Part shown: positions 17,815-26,839 of the stretch, one piece after another
Numbering within the stretch: the stretch's first letter is position 1
How the letters are laid out: every line of letters begins with the position of its first letter
NCBI GenBank assembly: GCA_038327195.1
Contig: JBBQKU010000005.1
Location: forward strand, 1-64,000
DNA length: 64,000 nucleotides
Reading direction: 5' to 3'
Source: UBA4416 sp038327195
GTDB taxonomy: Bacteria; Bacteroidota; Bacteroidia; B-17B0; Aurantibacillaceae
Position numbers and translations under genes: made by a program
Notes under the pieces: generated by a model
Databases searched by the model: none
Seen by the model: only the letters and a program-made list of their open reading frames with translations
Told to the model about the DNA's origin: nothing

Positions 17815-20643
17815 ATGAAGTTGACTACAGAAAAAGATATAACAAAACTAAGCCCGAAAAATTTCATCATTATTAAAGGGGCTCGAATGCATAATTTAAA
17901 AGGCATTGATGTTGCATTACCTCGAAATAAATTTATTGTTATAACTGGCTTATCCGGTTCAGGTAAATCATCATTAGCATTTGATACATTATATGCAGAA
18001 GGGCAGCGAAGATATGTTGAAAGTCTATCAGCTTATGCCAGACAGTTTTTAGGAAGATTAGAAAAACCTAAAGTTGATTACATAAATGGAATTTCGCCAG
18101 CTATTGCCATTGAGCAAAAAGTAATTTCAAGAAATCCTAGAAGTACTGTAGGAACAATTACAGAGATTTATGATTACCTCAAATTATTATTCGCTCGAGT
18201 TGGTAAAACTTATAGTCCAATTTCTGGAAAACAAGTAAAACGTGATACCATTAGTGATGTGGTAGATTTTATTAAATCATTACCTGATGAAAGTAAATGT
18301 TTAATACTTTCAACACTTACCATTCCCAAAGATAGAACTTTAGAAAAACACTTAGAATTGCTTAATCAACAAGGTTTTTCAAGAATATTAGTAAATAATG
18401 AAGTTGTAAAAATTAATGAATTTAAAGTAAGTTCTATTAAAAAAAACAATCCTATTTATTTATTAATCGATAGAATTAGTGTTGATCATACAGATGAAGA
18501 TTTTGATAATCGCATTTCTGATAGTATTCAAACAGCCTTTAACGAAGGGCAACACGAATGCGAAGTATTTATCGAACAAGAAAATAAAGCGTTTAAACAA
18601 CACCATTTCTCCAACTTATTTGAAGCCGATGGAATGTTATTTGAGGAACCAGATTTAAATTTTTTTAGTTTTAATAATCCAATCGGAGCTTGTAAGACGT
18701 GCGAAGGATTTGGAAGTGTAATTGGTATAGATCCTGATTTAGTTATTCCTAATAAAAGTTTATCGGTATACGAAAGCGCTATTGTTTGTTGGAATGGCGA
18801 AGTAATGAGCCAATACAAAAATCAGTTATTAAAATCAGCTCATAAATTTGATTTTCCTGTTCATAAACCCATTGCTGAGTTATCTAAAAAAGATTACCAA
18901 TTACTTTGGAGCGGTAATGAATATTTTGAGGGCATAAATTCTTTTTTTAAAATGCTCGAAAAAGAAAGTTATAAAATTCAATACCGCGTTATGCTTGCAC
19001 GTTATCGTGGCAAAACCAATTGTCCGGATTGTAATGGAACAAGACTTCGAAAAGACGCTAATTATGTTAAAATTGGAGGTTTAGGAATTTCAGAATTGGT
19101 TATTTTACCAATAACAGAAATGAGTTTATTTTTTTCAAACTTAAAATTAACTGAACACGAAACCCATATTGGTAAACGTTTATTAATAGAAATAAAAACA
19201 CGTCTTCAATTTTTATTAGATGTTGGTTTAGGGTATTTAACCTTAAACAGAGTTGCTAATACATTAAGTGGTGGCGAAAGTCAGCGTATCAATTTAGCAA
19301 CATCATTGGGTAGTAGTTTAGTTGGTAGTTTATATATTTTAGACGAGCCAAGTATTGGCTTGCATTCGAGAGACACTGAACGATTAATTGGCGTTTTAAA
19401 ATCATTGCAAACACAAGGTAATACGGTTATTGTAGTTGAGCATGATGAAGATGTGATGTTAGCAGCCGATCAACTAATTGATATTGGTCCAGAAGCTGGT
19501 ACACATGGTGGAAACCTTGTTTTTCAAGGTAATCATGATGAATTATTAAAAAGTAAAAATAGCCTTACAGCACAATACTTAACTAATAAATTACGAATTG
19601 AGATTCCAAAAAAACGAAGAACCTGGAAAGAATTTATATTAGTAAGTAATGCTACTGAAAATAATTTAAAAAACATTTCTGTAAAATTCCCTTTAAACAC
19701 ATTATGTTGTGTAACTGGAGTAAGTGGTTCTGGCAAATCAACTTTAGTAAAAAAAGTTTTGTATCCTAATGTTCGTAAACATTTAGAAGGTTATTTTGCA
19801 AGTGTAAAAAGCGATAAAGTTTCAGGAAGTTTAAATCAAATTAAACATATTGAGTTTATAGATCAAAACCCAATTGGTAAATCATCAAGAAGTAATCCTG
19901 TAACTTATACAAAAGCTTACGATGAAATTAGAACTTTGTATTCCGAACAAAGTTTATCAAAAATTAGAAATTACAAACCTTCACATTTTTCATTTAATGT
20001 TGATGGTGGAAGATGTGAAATATGCGAAGGTGAAGGAACAATAACCGTTGAAATGCAATTTATGGCAAACATTGAGTTGCCTTGTGAAGCGTGTAATAGT
20101 AAACGTTTTAAAGCAGAAACTTTAGAAGTACTTTATAAAGGGAAATCAATTTCGGATATTTTAGAAATGACTATTGATGATGCAGTTGACTTTTTTGGAA
20201 GTGATGATTCTGAACGAATTTGTAAAAAAATAAATGATCGTTTAAAACCATTGCAAGAAGTTGGATTAGGATATGTTCAATTAGGTCAATCATCCAGCAC
20301 ATTAAGTGGTGGTGAAGCTCAACGTATAAAACTAGCAACTTTTTTAATTGGAGGAAGTTCAACCACACAAACCTTATTTATTTTTGATGAGCCAACCACA
20401 GGTTTGCATTTTCATGATGTTGCTAAACTCTTAAAATCATTTGAAGCTTTAATAAACCGAGGACATTCTATAATAGTTATTGAACATAATTTAGATGTAA
20501 TTAAATGTGCTGATTGGGTTATTGACATTGGCCCTGAAGGTGGCGATTTAGGAGGAAATATTGTAGCAGAAGGAACACCTGAAGATGTTTCAAAAATTAA
20601 AGCCAGTTATACGGCCAAATACTTAAAGGAAAAGTTAAAATGA
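17815..20643 (+). CDS. uvrA: Excinuclease ABC subunit A
   Basis: Damage-recognition ATPase of nucleotide excision repair. The 942-aa protein has the tandem ABC layout: Walker A motifs GLSGSGKSS and GVSGSGKST, ABC signatures LSGGESQRI and LSGGEAQRI, and the two zinc modules CKTCEGFG...CPDCNG and CEICEGEG...CEACNS. Length is normal. Its last four bases ATGA contain the start of the antiporter gene, beginning a coupled operon uvrA-nhaD-S2P-PAP2. Why a repair gene is coupled to membrane proteins is not evident. Confidence 0.97.
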   Translation: MKLTTEKDITKLSPKNFIIIKGARMHNLKGIDVALPRNKFIVITGLSGSGKSSLAFDTLYAEGQRRYVESLSAYARQFLGRLEKPKVDYINGISPAIAIEQKVISRNPRSTVGTITEIYDYLKLLFARVGKTYSPISGKQVKRDTISDVVDFIKSLPDESKCLILSTLTIPKDRTLEKHLELLNQQGFSRILVNNEVVKINEFKVSSIKKNNPIYLLIDRISVDHTDEDFDNRISDSIQTAFNEGQHECEVFIEQENKAFKQHHFSNLFEADGMLFEEPDLNFFSFNNPIGACKTCEGFGSVIGIDPDLVIPNKSLSVYESAIVCWNGEVMSQYKNQLLKSAHKFDFPVHKPIAELSKKDYQLLWSGNEYFEGINSFFKMLEKESYKIQYRVMLARYRGKTNCPDCNGTRLRKDANYVKIGGLGISELVILPITEMSLFFSNLKLTEHETHIGKRLLIEIKTRLQFLLDVGLGYLTLNRVANTLSGGESQRINLATSLGSSLVGSLYILDEPSIGLHSRDTERLIGVLKSLQTQGNTVIVVEHDEDVMLAADQLIDIGPEAGTHGGNLVFQGNHDELLKSKNSLTAQYLTNKLRIEIPKKRRTWKEFILVSNATENNLKNISVKFPLNTLCCVTGVSGSGKSTLVKKVLYPNVRKHLEGYFASVKSDKVSGSLNQIKHIEFIDQNPIGKSSRSNPVTYTKAYDEIRTLYSEQSLSKIRNYKPSHFSFNVDGGRCEICEGEGTITVEMQFMANIELPCEACNSKRFKAETLEVLYKGKSISDILEMTIDDAVDFFGSDDSERICKKINDRLKPLQEVGLGYVQLGQSSSTLSGGEAQRIKLATFLIGGSSTTQTLFIFDEPTTGLHFHDVAKLLKSFEALINRGHSIIVIEHNLDVIKCADWVIDIGPEGGDLGGNIVAEGTPEDVSKIKASYTAKYLKEKLK

Positions 20644-21902
20644 TTAGCGTAATAGTTATTTTATTTATCATAGGTTATTTATTTGTTGCATTTGAGCATA
20701 GTGTGTCAATTAATAAATCAGGTAGTGCCTTATTGCTTGGAGTTTTGTGTTGGAGTATTTATGCTATAATGCAACCATCACACGGTGTAAATGAAGGGTT
20801 GAGCCATCACTTAGCCGAAATAGCTCAAATTATTTTTTTCTTATTAGGTGCAATGACAATTGTTGAGATTATTGATTCTCATCAAGGCTTTGATTTAATT
20901 ACCGATTTTATTACAACAAAAAACAAACGTTATTTATTAATTATAATATCTGTTTTAGCTTTTCTACTTTCGGCTGTATTAGATAATTTAACAACTGCAA
21001 TTGTAATGGCTACTGTTGTTAAAAAAATGATTCCAAATAAAACTGATAAATATTTTTTTATTGGCATTGTTGTAATTGCATGTAATGCTGGTGGTTGTTT
21101 TAGCCCAATTGGAGATGTTACAACCACGATGCTTTGGGTAGCAAATAAGTTAACGCCTTCTTTTTTAATAAGTCATTTAGTATTACCAAGTATTGTGTGT
21201 TTGGTAATACCGTTATTAATAGCCTTATTAAAAATAAAAGGAAATATAGAGACTATTGATTTATCAAAAAATAAAGAACAAATTCCTAAAAAAGAAAAAA
21301 TACTCATTTTTAGTATTGGATTAGCAACCTTATTATTTGTTCCGATTTTTAAAACCATAACTCATTTACCACCTTACATGGGTATTTTATTTGGTTTAGG
21401 TGTATTGTGGATTGTAACAGAGCTCATTCATAAAAGAAAAGAAATTTCCGAAAAAGATAAATTCTCAGTAGTGCAAGCAATTCGTAAAACAGATGTGCCA
21501 AGTGTTTTATTCTTTTTAGGTATTTTATTATCAGTAGCATGTTTGCAAGAAATTAATGTACTAAGTGGTTTAGCGCAAATATTAAATAATTCCATTGGGG
21601 ATTTAAAAATTATTTCAGTTTGTATAGGTTTACTATCAGCAATTGTAGATAACGTTCCGTTATTAGCTGCTTCATTAGGCATGTACGATTTTCCTACAGA
21701 TGATTCTTTTTGGTTAATGATGGCATATTGCACTGGCACGGGTGGTAGTTGTTTAATTATTGGTAGTGCCGCTGGTGTTGCAGTTATGGGAATTGAAAAT
21801 ATTAGTTTCAGTTGGTATTTAAAAAATATGGCATTATTAGCATTGATAGGATATTTATCAGGCTTTATGGTATTTCTGTTACAAAACCTTATTTTTACAT
21901 AG
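20640..21902 (+). CDS. nhaD: NhaD-type Na+/H+ antiporter
   Basis: A 420-aa inner-membrane protein with about 11-12 hydrophobic helices. It has the ion transporter superfamily signatures of NhaD: VLDNLTTAIVMATVV (about residues 115-129), NAGGCFSPIGDVTTTMLW and, in the second half, AIVDNVPLLAAS and TGTGGSCLIIGSAAGVA. The paired Asp-Asn motifs and the GD/TT loops are those of sodium-proton exchange. Its start overlaps the uvrA stop (ATGA) and its TAG stop overlaps a GTG start of the protease gene by one base. Confidence 0.9.
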   Translation: MISVIVILFIIGYLFVAFEHSVSINKSGSALLLGVLCWSIYAIMQPSHGVNEGLSHHLAEIAQIIFFLLGAMTIVEIIDSHQGFDLITDFITTKNKRYLLIIISVLAFLLSAVLDNLTTAIVMATVVKKMIPNKTDKYFFIGIVVIACNAGGCFSPIGDVTTTMLWVANKLTPSFLISHLVLPSIVCLVIPLLIALLKIKGNIETIDLSKNKEQIPKKEKILIFSIGLATLLFVPIFKTITHLPPYMGILFGLGVLWIVTELIHKRKEISEKDKFSVVQAIRKTDVPSVLFFLGILLSVACLQEINVLSGLAQILNNSIGDLKIISVCIGLLSAIVDNVPLLAASLGMYDFPTDDSFWLMMAYCTGTGGSCLIIGSAAGVAVMGIENISFSWYLKNMALLALIGYLSGFMVFLLQNLIFT

Positions 21903-22858
21903 TGGAAAATTATAATACATCAGAATTTGAACAACCAACAAATAGTGTTTTACCAAAACCTATTTTAGAGGAAAATAAACAAAATTGGATGCGTAAATCA
22001 CTCATTAGTTTAGTGATATATGCTGTTTTATTTTACGGAGTCTTTGATAGTAGTCTTTCCTATATGGCAGCTCTATTAGTTGTGTTACTCATTCATGAAT
22101 TGGGACATTTTTTTGCAATGAAAGCGTTTAACTATACTAATGTTAAATTGTTTTTTATTCCATTATTAGGCGCTTACGTTTCAGGAAAAAAAACAAGTAT
22201 TTCTCAACGGCAAATGAGTATCGTAATTTTAGCAGGTCCAGTTCCAGGCATTATAATTGGATTTTGTTTATTCATTATCAATTTTATTTATCCTAGCGAG
22301 CAATTAATGATGCTTGCTAATATATTTTTATTTCTTAATCTTTTTAACTTACTACCATTTATGCCACTTGATGGAGGAAGGTTAATAGAAGTTTTGTTTT
22401 TAAAACAAAATCACATTATCAGAATTGTGTTTACTATTATATCAATATTAGCTTTGGCCGTTTTTGCCATTTGGAATAAAAGCATTTTCTTTATTATAAT
22501 TCCAGTTTCTATGACTTTTGAACTTATTATGGAAATTAAAAATCAAAAAATTAGAAAATATCTAACTTCTGAAAACATAAATTACAATGTGAATTATAGT
22601 GAATTACCTGATAAAGATTATTGGACTATCAGAGATTGTGTTTTATTATCATTTAGTAAACGATATGCTGGCATTCAAGCAGGTTTTCATCAATATAGTA
22701 TTATGGAAGGTGGAATTATTAATCATATCTCCACTATTTTAAAAACACCATTTTCAAAAGATGTAAAATGGCTAGAAAAAACGGCAATAATTTTTACATA
22801 TATATTTTTTATGATTGTCATCCCAATAATATACGTTTTACTCCATTCTGAAATATGA
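21902..22858 (+). CDS. Site-2 protease-like intramembrane metalloprotease (M50)
   Basis: Polytopic zinc protease of the M50/S2P family. Zinc motif HELGH is at residues 65-69 and the third ligand Asp157 lies in MPLDGGRL; several hydrophobic helices surround both. The GTG at 21902 is chosen because it overlaps the nhaD stop by one base (TAGTG) and gives a plain cytosolic N-terminus; a longer frame from 21812 would run 90 bp into nhaD. The product is 318 aa. Substrates are unknown: S2P enzymes usually cleave anti-sigma factors or signal peptides, but none is adjacent. Confidence 0.87.
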   Translation: MENYNTSEFEQPTNSVLPKPILEENKQNWMRKSLISLVIYAVLFYGVFDSSLSYMAALLVVLLIHELGHFFAMKAFNYTNVKLFFIPLLGAYVSGKKTSISQRQMSIVILAGPVPGIIIGFCLFIINFIYPSEQLMMLANIFLFLNLFNLLPFMPLDGGRLIEVLFLKQNHIIRIVFTIISILALAVFAIWNKSIFFIIIPVSMTFELIMEIKNQKIRKYLTSENINYNVNYSELPDKDYWTIRDCVLLSFSKRYAGIQAGFHQYSIMEGGIINHISTILKTPFSKDVKWLEKTAIIFTYIFFMIVIPIIYVLLHSEI

Positions 22859-23442
22859 AGCATTGGTTTATCGTTATATTTATTTTATTTATTGGAAGTA
22901 GATACTCCTACTCTCAATCTATTGATTTATCAATACTCAAATCAATTAATAAAAATGAAATGCCTTGTTGGGATAAAACCATGCGTTTGACATCAAATTC
23001 TGTTTACCCAGCTTTAGTTATTGCACCTGGCTCACTTTTATTAACAGGCTATATACAAAATGATAAGCCTATGATGCGGAATGGAGTTAAAACGATTGCG
23101 GCAATTGGTTTGAATATGATTTTTACTTCAGGATTAAAATTTAGTATAAACAGAGCTCGACCATTTTCCCAATATCCAGATGATGTGATTAAAAGAACAG
23201 ATGCTGGCAAATATTCTTTTCCGTCAGGGCATACGTCCTCAGCTTTTGCAATGGCAACTGCTGTAACTTTATCAACAAAAAAATGGTATGTGGCAGTTCC
23301 ATCATATTTATATGCTTGTGGGGTAGGATATTCGCGAATGCGCTTAGGTGTTCATTTCCCTAGTGATGTTTTAGGAGGAATGATTGTTGGCATTGGATCT
23401 TCATTACTTGTTTGGCAAGTAGATAAATGGATTAAAAAATAA
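22855..23442 (+). CDS. PAP2-superfamily membrane phosphatase
   Basis: A 195-aa acid phosphatase of the PAP2/undecaprenyl-diphosphatase-like family with a signal peptide or N-terminal helix. The three catalytic motifs are complete: KFSINRARP (95-103), PSGH (123-126) and SRMRLGVHFPSD (His167, Asp171). It may dephosphorylate lipid phosphates such as undecaprenyl diphosphate or phosphatidylglycerol phosphate. Its ATG overlaps the protease stop (ATGA) and it is the last gene of the coupled uvrA operon, ending 1 bp from the convergent SpoU gene. Confidence 0.9.
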   Translation: MKHWFIVIFILFIGSRYSYSQSIDLSILKSINKNEMPCWDKTMRLTSNSVYPALVIAPGSLLLTGYIQNDKPMMRNGVKTIAAIGLNMIFTSGLKFSINRARPFSQYPDDVIKRTDAGKYSFPSGHTSSAFAMATAVTLSTKKWYVAVPSYLYACGVGYSRMRLGVHFPSDVLGGMIVGIGSSLLVWQVDKWIKK

Positions 23443-23979
23443 TTACTTTTTTAATATTTCCCAAAGCACAATTCCGATAGTTACCGAAACATTTAACGAA
23501 TGCTTACTTCCGTACTGTGGTATTTCAATACAAACATCACTGCTATTAATGATGTCTTGATCAACTCCATATACTTCATTACCAAAAACTAATGCAATTG
23601 AATGACTTGGTTTTAAAAATTTGTTAAGCATTACACTTTGTTTGGCTTGTTCAACAGAGGCTATAAAATAATTCTTTTCTTTTAATTCAGAAATTGCGTC
23701 CTGAGTTGTTTTAAAATATTTCCAATCTACAGTATCCGTAGCACCTAATGCTGTTTTTTCTATTTCTTTATTTGGTGGTGTACCTGTTACTCCGCATAAA
23801 TAAATAGCTTCAATCAAAAAAGCATCACCTGTTCTAAAAGCTGATCCTACATTATTTAAACTTCTTATATTATCTAAAACGATTATTACAGGCTGTTTCT
23901 GCGCTAATTTAAATTCTTCAGAACTCATTCGTCCTAAATCATTCATACTGAGTTTATCATTCATACTAGGTTGTTTCAA
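23443..23979 (-). CDS. SpoU/TrmH-family RNA 2'-O-methyltransferase
   Basis: A 178-aa SPOUT-class enzyme, probably ribose methylation of tRNA or rRNA. The three SpoU motifs are visible: motif 1 NVGSAFRTGDAF (about 41-52), motif 2 ALVFGNEVYGVD (about 129-140) and motif 3 IPQYGSKHSLNVSVTIGIVLWE, which form the knotted SAM site. It lacks an N-terminal substrate domain, so the RNA target is unknown. It overlaps the upstream SRPBCC gene by 14 bp. Confidence 0.9.
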   Translation of the reverse strand: MKQPSMNDKLSMNDLGRMSSEEFKLAQKQPVIIVLDNIRSLNNVGSAFRTGDAFLIEAIYLCGVTGTPPNKEIEKTALGATDTVDWKYFKTTQDAISELKEKNYFIASVEQAKQSVMLNKFLKPSHSIALVFGNEVYGVDQDIINSSDVCIEIPQYGSKHSLNVSVTIGIVLWEILKK

Positions 23980-24418
23980 CCAATTTTTTTATTTGAATTA
24001 AAATTGGATTCCAGCCTTCGCCATTATTATTTGAATCTTTATATCTTTTGTCGCCTTCTGCAACTATATTGTAATCACCTTGTGTTACTGATAAAAGTGT
24101 TCTTTCATTTTCAACAGATAATTCATAAATCACCGTTAAATAGTTTTGTGGAATATCTTCCATTGGGCTATTTGGATCAAAAACCGTATATACTAATTTT
24201 TTAAAGTCCTCAATTTCAATGATATTTCCCTTAACAAAAACCATTTCTTTTCCTTCATAGTTTCCTTTCCATAATAATTGGCTGCCTACTTTCCAATCAG
24301 AAACTGTTTCGCAACCATACATATAAATCTTAGTTTTTTCAGGATTGATTAAGGCATCCCAAACTTTTTGTGGTAAAGCATTTATTAAAATGCTGTTTTT
24401 TATTAATAATGGTTCCAT
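23966..24418 (-). CDS. SRPBCC/AHSA1-like ligand-binding protein
   Basis: A 150-aa single START-like (SRPBCC) domain of the Aha1/CalC type. It opens with KNSILINALPQKVWDALINPEKTKIYMYG and contains DWKVGSQLLWKG, the recurring pattern of this family, in which a hydrophobic cavity binds small ligands. No enzyme motif is seen. Overlap with the SpoU methyltransferase gene suggests coupled translation, but a functional link is not established. Confidence 0.82.
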   Translation of the reverse strand: MEPLLIKNSILINALPQKVWDALINPEKTKIYMYGCETVSDWKVGSQLLWKGNYEGKEMVFVKGNIIEIEDFKKLVYTVFDPNSPMEDIPQNYLTVIYELSVENERTLLSVTQGDYNIVAEGDKRYKDSNNNGEGWNPILIQIKKLVETT

Positions 24419-24438
24419 AAATGTTTTAAAAATAAAAA

Positions 24439-24457
24439 ATCCCTATAATAAAGGGAT
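24439..24457 (-). terminator. Intrinsic terminator after small lipoprotein gene
   Basis: On the minus strand a 6-bp stem ATCCCT/AGGGAT with a 7-nt loop, followed by a T run, 30 nt after the lipoprotein stop. Short but with the right polarity. Confidence 0.55.
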
Positions 24458-24486
24458 CTTTCACAATGAAATATTGAAAATTGAAA

Positions 24487-24843
24487 TTATTTAACAGTTA
24501 CAGTTTTGTCAACTCCTTTCCCTTCTTCTAATTTAATTATACCAATTCCTATTTTACTTCCAAAAGTAGCTTTAATATCTAAAATTGCAGGTAATTTAAA
24601 AGTATATGTACTAATACCACTAGCGTCAGAAACACCTTCTGCCTTTAAATCAGCTTCAACTGTAGCGCCTGAACTAGTTTTAACATTAGCATACAATTTT
24701 ATAATAGCATTAGCTAAAGGAACACCAGCCGAATCAACTGTTTTAAGCGTTAATTTACAATCAGTTTTCTTTTCACATGAAGAAGAAATAATAATTGTTA
24801 AACAAGTAATTGCTAAACAGGTAATAAAAAATTTTAATTTCAT
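24487..24843 (-). CDS. Small lipoprotein with Ig-like/regulatory beta domain
   Basis: A 118-aa exported lipoprotein. A hydrophobic signal (about 4-21) leads to a lipobox-like SSSC with the likely acylated Cys23, followed by one beta-rich domain of the carboxypeptidase-regulatory or bacterial Ig type (SAGVPLANAIIKLYANV, then SDASGISTYTFKLP). No catalytic motif. It resembles the lipoprotein at 40070-40444 only in architecture. The function is unknown; such domains are usually structural or adhesive. Own promoter (24880-24887) and terminator, so probably monocistronic. Confidence 0.75.
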   Translation of the reverse strand: MKLKFFITCLAITCLTIIISSSCEKKTDCKLTLKTVDSAGVPLANAIIKLYANVKTSSGATVEADLKAEGVSDASGISTYTFKLPAILDIKATFGSKIGIGIIKLEEGKGVDKTVTVK

Positions 24844-24879
24844 AATTATAATTATTAATTTGTATTAATATTTGTGAAT

Positions 24880-24887
24880 CAAAAATA
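24880..24887 (-). promoter_or_regulatory. -7 promoter element for small lipoprotein gene
   Basis: On the minus strand TATTTTTG, matching TAnnTTTG, about 36 nt before the ATG at 24843. The cyclophilin gene on the other strand starts 18 bp away, so its own promoter must overlap this region. Confidence 0.4.
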
Positions 24888-24904
24888 CAAAAAAAAACAA
24901 CAAC

Positions 24905-25738
24905 ATGTACCTAAAAAAAGCACTAATGAGTATTGTACTCATTTCAGTTATTAAAATAGCAGTTTCACAAACTCAATCAAAAGAAACACTATTAATTGAA
25001 ACTTCTTTTGGTAGCATGAAGATTAAATTATTTAATGAAACTCCGTTGCATAAGTCTAATTTTTTAAAATTGGTTAACGAACATTTTTATGATAGTTTAT
25101 TATTTCATAGAATTATAGAAGGATTTATGATTCAAGGTGGTGATCCATATAGTAAACATGCTGATGCATTTACATTATTAGGTGATAGCGATTTACATTA
25201 TACAATACCAGCAGAATTTAATAAAAACCTTTTCCATAAAAAAGGGATGTTATGCGCTGCAAGAAATGGTGATGATGTTAATCCTACAAAAGCTTCCTCA
25301 GCCGTGCAATTTTATATTGTACAAGGTAAAATAAGAGATGATGAAGAATTAAAAAAATATGAAAAACGAATTAATAAAGACTTAATAAATAGTTTAAAAG
25401 AAACATGTTTAAACAAGCCTGAAAATTCTATTTTAAATCAAAATATTAAACTTTTTAAAGAAAAAAAACAACAAGATAGCTTAGCGATTTGTTATAAAAA
25501 ATTGGATGAATTAATTGCCAACGATTACGAAAAATCCGAAAAATACACATTTCCAAAAGAGCACCTAGCTATTTATAAAACCATTGGAGGAACCCCGCAT
25601 TTAGATAATAATTACACTGTTTTTGGAGAAGTTATAGAAGGGTTGGAGGTTATTGATAAAATTGCGGCAAACAAGACCAATAAAGATGATAGACCTTTAA
25701 TTGACATTAGAATGAAAATAAGTATTCTTAAAAATTAA
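24905..25738 (+). CDS. Exported cyclophilin-type peptidyl-prolyl isomerase with helical insert
   Basis: A 277-aa periplasmic cyclophilin. A signal peptide (about 1-22) precedes the fold, with the active-site block LLFHRIIEGFMIQGGDP (about 68-84) and SSAVQFYIVQG (about 135-145). Between that strand and the final YTVFGEVIEGLEVIDKIA block lies an insertion of roughly 75-90 mostly charged helical residues (about 146-230) that ordinary cyclophilins lack. It likely assists folding of exported proteins; the insert may bind clients or partners (inference). The stop overlaps the end of the convergent SRPBCC gene by 4 bp. Confidence 0.87.
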   Translation: MYLKKALMSIVLISVIKIAVSQTQSKETLLIETSFGSMKIKLFNETPLHKSNFLKLVNEHFYDSLLFHRIIEGFMIQGGDPYSKHADAFTLLGDSDLHYTIPAEFNKNLFHKKGMLCAARNGDDVNPTKASSAVQFYIVQGKIRDDEELKKYEKRINKDLINSLKETCLNKPENSILNQNIKLFKEKKQQDSLAICYKKLDELIANDYEKSEKYTFPKEHLAIYKTIGGTPHLDNNYTVFGEVIEGLEVIDKIAANKTNKDDRPLIDIRMKISILKN

Positions 25739-26133
25739 ATTTCTAACTCACTCATTTTCAGAGCCATTGTATTTATCAATTCATTTAAAGGTTTTTCTGC
25801 CATTACTTTAATAAAAGGATTCATATCACCTTCTAATTGAACATTTGTTGTTTGATTATCTAATAAATGAATATGTAAAGTAAAAACGAATTTTGCTAAA
25901 CCCAGTGTTTCAAAAGTAATTCGATTAGGGGCAACTCGCTCTTTTATTTTTATAGTGAGCGGCACTAAACCCTTTATACCAAAAGAACATTGTTCGGTTG
26001 TGCACGCAAAATTTTCAATTTTATCCGTCGGTAAAAGATGCTTAAAATTATTAAAATCACCCATATAATCAAACAAAACCGAAATAGGAGAATGCGTTGA
26101 ATGGGTTGTGCTTATTAAACTAAAATATGCCAA
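25735..26133 (-). CDS. SRPBCC-like protein downstream of pyrE
   Basis: A 132-aa protein with the START/polyketide-cyclase-like fold: an N-terminal strand and helix (SPISVLFDYMGDFNNFKHLLP), central antiparallel strands and a long C-terminal helix (LNELINTMALKMSELEI). There are no catalytic signatures. It follows pyrE by 9 bp and is probably co-transcribed. The function is unknown. Confidence 0.75.
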   Translation of the reverse strand: MAYFSLISTTHSTHSPISVLFDYMGDFNNFKHLLPTDKIENFACTTEQCSFGIKGLVPLTIKIKERVAPNRITFETLGLAKFVFTLHIHLLDNQTTNVQLEGDMNPFIKVMAEKPLNELINTMALKMSELEI

Positions 26134-26142
26134 AACAAAAAT

Positions 26143-26793
26143 TTATGATTGTTTCCAAATAGAAGGATTTTCACGCCATTGTTTAAGCGATTCTAAATCA
26201 TTTTGGTTTATATATTGATGTTTTAAAGCAACTTCAATTAACGTATTATAATCACATAGTGTATTTGTTACACAATTAGCATTTTTTAATTGCTCAGTTG
26301 CAACATCAAAGCCATAAGTAAAAATAGCTACCATTCCTTTAACATTACAACCTTTTTCTCTTAGTGCTTCCACAGCTTTTATGCTGCTACCTGCCGTAGA
26401 AATTAAATCTTCAATCACAACCACATTTTGTCCTGCTTCTATTTCACCTTCAATCATGTTAGTTAATCCATGCTTTTTTGCTTCGCTACGCACATAAACA
26501 AATGGTAAACCCATTTCTTGAGCAACAAGTGCTCCAATTGCAATTCCACCAGTTGCAACTCCAGCAATAACATCTGGCATTGCAAATTTATCATTAATTA
26601 AACTCACAAACTGCTGACGAATAAACGTGCGAATTTGAGGATAAGAAAGAGTTTTTCTATTATCGCAATAAATTGGAGATTTCCAACCACTCGCCCATGT
26701 AAAAGGTTGTTCTGGTTGCAATTTTATTGCTTTGATTTGTAATAAATATTCAGCAATTTTAACGGCTGAATCGTCGAATGGTGTCATTGTCAT
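26143..26793 (-). CDS. pyrE: Orotate phosphoribosyltransferase
   Basis: Pyrimidine biosynthesis: transfers the phosphoribosyl group of PRPP to orotate, giving OMP. The 216-aa protein has the OPRTase start (FTWASGWKSPIYCDNRKTLSYP, substrate side), a GVATGGIAIGALVA loop and the PRPP-binding motif VVVIEDLISTAGSS at about 124-137. Length is normal. It heads a two-gene unit with an SRPBCC-like gene and is divergent from the Nudix gene. No other pyr genes are nearby. Confidence 0.95.
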   Translation of the reverse strand: MTMTPFDDSAVKIAEYLLQIKAIKLQPEQPFTWASGWKSPIYCDNRKTLSYPQIRTFIRQQFVSLINDKFAMPDVIAGVATGGIAIGALVAQEMGLPFVYVRSEAKKHGLTNMIEGEIEAGQNVVVIEDLISTAGSSIKAVEALREKGCNVKGMVAIFTYGFDVATEQLKNANCVTNTLCDYNTLIEVALKHQYINQNDLESLKQWRENPSIWKQS

Positions 26794-26839
26794 AGGGGCG
26801 TAAATTTACTTGGTTATTCTACATTAAAAACATCAATTT

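Noticed and set aside
21812..21901. Extended N-terminus for the site-2 protease
   Set aside because: It would overlap the conserved end of nhaD by 90 bp, whereas the GTG at 21902 couples exactly to the nhaD stop.
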